DNA from: Stramonita haemastoma
Taxonomy: Eukaryota > Mollusca > Gastropoda > Neogastropoda > Muricidae
Assembly (NCBI GenBank): GCA_030674155.1
Contig: CM060339.1
Span: 34,782,593-34,795,092 of the forward strand
Length of the DNA: 12,500 bases
Direction of reading: 5' to 3'
The position numbers were made by a program, and so were the translations under genes. Below, piece by piece: positions 9,671-12,500 of the stretch. Position 1 is the stretch's first letter, and every line of letters starts with the position of its first letter. The notes below the pieces were generated by a model. It did not search any database and was not told where the DNA came from. It saw only the letters and a program-made list of their open reading frames with translations.

Positions 9671-10003
9671 GTCATCATTGCAGTCTCTATGGTCACCCTA
9701 GTTCTTAAAGGTGTAAAGGTCATCATTGCAGTCTCTATGGTCACCCTTGTTCTTAAAGGTGTAAAGGTCATCATTGCAGTCTCTATGGTCACCCTAGTTC
9801 TTAAAGGTGTAAAGGTCATCATTGCAGTCTCCATGGTCACCTTTGTTCTGAAAGGTGTAAAGGTCATCATTGCAGTCTCTATGGTCGCCCTTGTTCTTAA
9901 AGGTGTAAAGGTCATCATTGCAGTCTCTATGGTCACCCTTGTTCTTTAAGGTGTAAAGGTCATCATTGCAGTCTCCATGGTCACCTTTGTTCTTAAAGAT
10001 GTA
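9671..10003. repeat. 48-bp minisatellite, left block (7 units)
   Basis: Units start at 9671, 9719, 9767, 9815, 9863, 9911 and 9959, exactly 48 bases apart. Each begins GTCATCATTGCAGTC and contains TGGTCACC and TTGTTCTTAAAG or close variants. Unit 7 is cut after 45 bases by a SINE. On the minus strand a unit translates to 16 residues including KNKGDHRDCNDD. This matches the LINE reverse-transcriptase segment that belongs immediately before RGVTLPSIVGK, and that segment directly follows the array. Confidence 0.96.
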
Positions 10004-10251
10004 TTTTTGTATTTTCTTTTTGTACCACTTTATGTCACAGCAGATTTCTCTGCGTGAAATTCGGGCTGCTCTCCCCGGGGAGAACGCGTCGCCACATGTG
10101 CAGCGCCTACCCATTTTTTTTTCTTTTTCCTGCATGCAACTGTATTTGTTTCCCTATCAGAGTGGCTTTTTTCTACAGAATTTTGCCAGGGACAACCCTC
10201 TTGTTGCCGTGGGTTCTTTTACGTGCGCTAAATAGTGATGTGTAACACACG

Positions 10252-10282
<31 letters not shown>

Positions 10283-10427
10283 TAGCGCCCAGACCACCAC
10301 TCAGGGTCTAATGGATGGGGAAAAAGTTTCGGGTCCAAACGGGATACGAACTCCGCACACTCCGACCCGGACTTTTTGCTTTCTAGGCAAGGCGCGTGAC
10401 CACCTAGACCACCGATCCACCATAAAG
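10004..10427 (-). mobile_element. tRNA-derived SINE (copy D) inserted in the minisatellite
   Basis: On the minus strand the head has box A TGGTCTAGGTGG (complement of 10400-10411) and box B GAGTTCGTATCCC (within 10341-10354). The shared core at 10246-10276 differs at 2 of 31 bases from copies A and C. A longer conserved region follows (GCGCACGTAAAAGAACCC, then AAATTCTGTAGAAA, then GAGAGCAGCCCGAATTTCAC) and an A-rich tail with ATAC units at about 10004-10022. The 48-bp array continues in register on both sides, with at most a 2-base TA repeated at the junctions. The element appears full-length and is the freshest SINE in the window by intactness. Confidence 0.9.
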
Positions 10428-10702
10428 GTCATCATTGCAGTATCTATGGTCACCTTTGTTCTTAAAGATGTAAAGGTCATCATTGCAGTATCTCTGGTCA
10501 CCCCTGTTCTTAAAGGTGTAAAGGTCATCATTGCAGTCTCTATGATCACCCTTGTCCTTAAAGGTGTAAAGGTCATCATTGCAGTCTCTATGATCACCCT
10601 TGTCCTTAAAGGTGTAAAGGTCATCATTGCAGTCCCATGGTCACCCTTGTTCTTAAAGGTGTAAAGTTCATCATTGCAGTCTCTATGGTCACCTTTGTTC
10701 TT
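10428..10702. repeat. 48-bp minisatellite, right block (6 units)
   Basis: Units start at 10428, 10476, 10524, 10572, 10620 and 10667. The fifth has one base fewer (TCCCATGG in place of TCTCTATGG), and the last ends in LINE sequence near 10702. Unit 8 shares with unit 7, across the SINE, the variant CTTTGTTCTTAAAGATG, so they were neighbouring sister units before the insertion. Together with the left block this gives 13 units. Confidence 0.95.
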
Positions 10703-10975
10703 GCGGAGTGATGACCTTAATATTGAGCATGTCCTGGAGTTCCACTATTTTTTTTCTCCAGCAGAAATGCACAGGATCATGACGAGGTTCAGCACAAACA
10801 GTTACTCATACTGCAGGAGGTCGTGTGGTATGTAGTCCTCCTCTCCTGCCGCCTCAACACTGACTGGATCCTCAAAGGCTCTGCTGAGTTCTCCCAAAGT
10901 GTGCTCAGAGTCAAGTTTACTCAGCAGTGGTAAGTCTACGATGCTGTTGAGTGCTTCTTGAGTAAACGAGCTCTT
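10703..10975 (-). pseudogene. LINE reverse-transcriptase N-terminal part (decayed)
   Basis: From 10975 downward on the minus strand the frame reads EALNSIVDLPLLSKLDSEH, then TLGELSRAFEDP, then AAGEEDYIPHDLLQYE. This is the segment just before the polymerase fingers in LINE reverse transcriptases (usual SGKAPGxDGIPxELL). A stop follows, then LFVLNLVMILC and a frameshift near an eight-base A-run (10748-10755 region). The sequence then enters RKNKGDHRDCND, which is the first minisatellite unit. No endonuclease lies upstream on this strand before the next element at 11141, so the copy is 5'-truncated. Confidence 0.75.
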
Positions 10976-11140
10976 TTTTAAGTAAAAATCATAGATGGTG
11001 GTTTATCCACTGATTTTTCTGCATCTGGTCAACTTCAAAATATACTGATTTTTACTGACAGTGTAATCTTATTTTCATCTACGCTAGCTGACTGTCCGCA
11101 ACTACTAAACATTTTAAGAGATATGTCTTTAAACATGGCT

Positions 11141-11440
11141 GCCGCTATAGCCTAGTGGTTAGGGCGTTGGACTCGTAATCTAAAGGTTGTGGGTTCAATC
11201 CCAGCTTTCGGCTATGGCGTTGTGCCCTTGGAAAAGGCACCTTACGGCTATTTTCTCACCCCACCCAGGTGTAAAAGGGGTACCAACCTTGTGTTGGGGG
11301 TTAACCCTGCGATAGACTGGCGTCCTATCCAGGGGGGAGTCTATGACTCTCAGTCGCTTAACGCCACAGAAACGGGGATAAGCACCGGCCTGATGAGCCT
11401 TAGGCTCGGGACAGACTTTAAATTTAACTTAACTCTAAAA
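11141..11440 (+). mobile_element. SINE with tRNA-Thr-like head and L2/V-SINE-like 3' part
   Basis: Bases 11141-11212 fold as a tRNA: acceptor GCCGCTA against TTTCGGC (5 of 7 pairs), box A TAGCCTAGTGG (11148-11158), a five-pair anticodon stem with loop CTCGTAA (anticodon CGT, threonine), and box B GGTTCAATCCC (from 11192). The body contains GCGATAGACTGGCGTCCTA and GATAAGCACCGGCCTGATGA, which resemble from memory the 3' region shared by V-type SINEs and L2 LINEs. It ends in a TTAACTTAACT-like tail at about 11420-11440. This suggests mobilisation by an L2-clade LINE. It is a retroposon, not a working tRNA gene: transcription runs into the body, and the acceptor has mismatches. Confidence 0.85.
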
Positions 11441-11577
11441 AATGGTTTAGTAGCGCATAAAGTGGTATTTATAGATATCTTTAGGATCTGCTATTTAATT
11501 TATTGCACATTAAAAGTGGGTTTACACTGAGTACAACCTCGATTATGTTAACCAGCACAGATTATGTATTGTATTAG
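11441..11577. other. Short AT-rich spacer
   Basis: Nothing recognisable lies between the two retroposon-like elements. Confidence 0.4.
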
Positions 11578-11845
11578 GGACGGAATAGCTCAGGAGTCAG
11601 AACACTCGATTTATCCGAACTAAAGTTAATCAACATTGAGCCTGGTTATCAATTGCATAGATGACCATTCGACGCTTTGGCTTCAATACAATCCCTTAGA
11701 TTAACCAGCTGTAAATTGCTACCTGCCCTTTTTAGGGTCAGGGAAGGTAAAGCAGCGAGGGAGAGGAGATGGGCGCCGCCCTCAAAGATGCCATGCCCTG
11801 GAGAAGCTGAGGTCTCTGACACCTTGCTTCCCATAGGTTGTGGAG
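11578..11845 (+). mobile_element. Probable further tRNA-derived SINE, decayed box B
   Basis: The block opens with GGGACGGAATAGCTCAGGAG, close to the opening of copy A (GGACGGGATAGCCTAGTGG) and with a box A-like TAGCTCAGGAG at 11586-11596. About 50 bases later, GGTTATCAATT (11644-11654) sits where box B should be but matches the consensus poorly. The remaining 190 bases are GC-richer and have the look of a repeat. No conserved core or A-rich tail is visible. A unique sequence with a chance box A is the alternative. Confidence 0.5.
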
Positions 11846-11989
11846 AACACGTTTACACGTACCTGTTAGTGTATCTCAGTTATGGTGTATTATTGTATTT
11901 TTTGCATTGCATTGTTTTGCATTACATGTCGTTGTGTTATATTGTGCAATACATTCATTTATAGCAGGTTTCTGTGCTGGAGTTTGGTC

Positions 11990-12235
11990 TGCTTTCCCTG
12001 AGAGATTTCACTGACACAGCAGCAGCAGCACCACCCATCTAAAGAAGACTGCTGTTTTCACGTGTGTTTGTTTCCATAAGGGAGTGGCTTTTTCTGTAGA
12101 ATTCTGGCAGGGACATCTCTCTTACTCCTGGGAGTTCTTTTAAGGGCACTGAGTATTTGCTGCATATAGGAACTCGCTTTGTTATCTCGTCTGGAAGACT
12201 TGCAACTAGACCTGAACCTGAAGCCAAGCAGATGA
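11990..12235 (-). mobile_element. Old, diverged SINE of the copy D type (copy E)
   Basis: On the plus strand as given, GGAGTGGCTTTTTCTGTAGA, then GGCAGGGACA, then GGGAGTTCTTTTAAGGGC, then TTATCTCGTCTGGAAGACT follow the same order and spacing as 10161-10282 of copy D, with many substitutions and small indels. The head region after about 12210 is no longer recognisable, so this is an old copy. A CAG/CAC patch near 12016-12032 replaces part of the copy D 3' region. Confidence 0.7.
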
Positions 12236-12500
12236 AAAAAATGGCCATATATGGGGATAAAATTGATACTCCTCCGATTTTTAGGCAGGTGGGGATACCT
12301 ATATTACAATAATCATTTGGGTGTAGTTTTCTCAACTGATCAATCCTTTTCATTTGCATTTGAGGACATAGCTAGCAGGGCAAAATGTTAGTGGCATCTA
12401 ATGATTACTTTATTTTTCTTGGCAATCAGTCAATACCAATCAATACCAATACCATCAATCTTTTCGCATTAATAACTACCAGATCCACCCATACTAGCTT
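12236..12500. other. Non-coding right end
   Basis: No gene or mobile element is recognisable. A short imperfect repeat of CAATACCAAT occurs at about 12430-12455. Confidence 0.4.

Noticed and set aside
9631..9936. Repeat protein of 16-residue units
   Set aside because: The open frames arise because 48 is a multiple of three; the frame that makes sense is the LINE polymerase, which is broken by stops elsewhere.
9671..10702. CRISPR-like array
   Set aside because: The 48-bp units are contiguous without unique spacers, in a eukaryotic LINE context; it is a minisatellite.
11141..11212. Functional tRNA-Thr(CGT) gene
   Set aside because: The acceptor stem has two mismatches, no T-run terminator follows, and it continues into a typical SINE body.
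11189..11530. A 113-residue plus-strand open frame
   Set aside because: It lies within the SINE body and has no domain or coding character.

Overview
This window is eukaryotic and looks like a mollusc genome, probably a gastropod. That is an inference. It rests on one long receptor gene of the GRL101-like type (LDL-receptor class A modules, leucine-rich repeats and a rhodopsin-type seven-helix domain, first described in the snail Lymnaea), on several tRNA-derived SINEs of a kind I associate with molluscs, on decayed non-LTR retrotransposons, and on very long microsatellites. There are no bacterial features: no operons, no ribosome-binding-site spacing, and coding density is low.

Layout. Bases 1-96 are a CATA array. 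Bases 245-926 hold a cluster of tRNA-derived SINE copies on the minus strand. Bases 1253-1839 are a chain of tetra- and dinucleotide arrays (TCTA, TCTG, GGTC, TG, TATG). A plus-strand SINE (about 1841-2112) and a further probable interspersed repeat ending in a TAC array follow (about 2113-2494). A compound AC/AG/G18 microsatellite occupies 2563-2811. The only convincing protein-coding gene is on the minus strand at 2943-6270. It encodes a large extracellular region (CUB-like, LDLa, C-type-lectin-like, four more LDLa, LRRs) and a complete 7TM domain. The ectodomain and membrane parts lie in two frames that join with one extra base near 4059. An AATAAA signal sits 16 bases after the stop codon.

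Bases 6936-7315 are a 380-bp polypyrimidine-rich array. Bases 7316-8379 are AT-rich and non-coding, with a diverged internal duplication. Bases 8380-8750 are a dead plus-strand LINE endonuclease fragment. Bases 9085-10975 are a decayed minus-strand LINE reverse-transcriptase domain. Inside it, a 16-codon piece has been amplified into a 48-bp minisatellite of 13 units, and a SINE has landed in the minisatellite. Bases 11141-11440 hold a SINE with a tRNA-Thr-like head and an L2/V-SINE-like 3' part. Bases 11578-11845 and 11990-12235 hold two more probable retroposon copies.

How it fits together. One receptor gene is embedded in a nested landscape of retroposons and simple repeats. The two most notable things are the minisatellite born from codons of a LINE reverse transcriptase, and a nearly invariant 31-bp SINE core shared by copies that carry different tRNA-like heads. 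The receptor frameshift must be resolved before the gene is called active, an assembly error, or a pseudogene.
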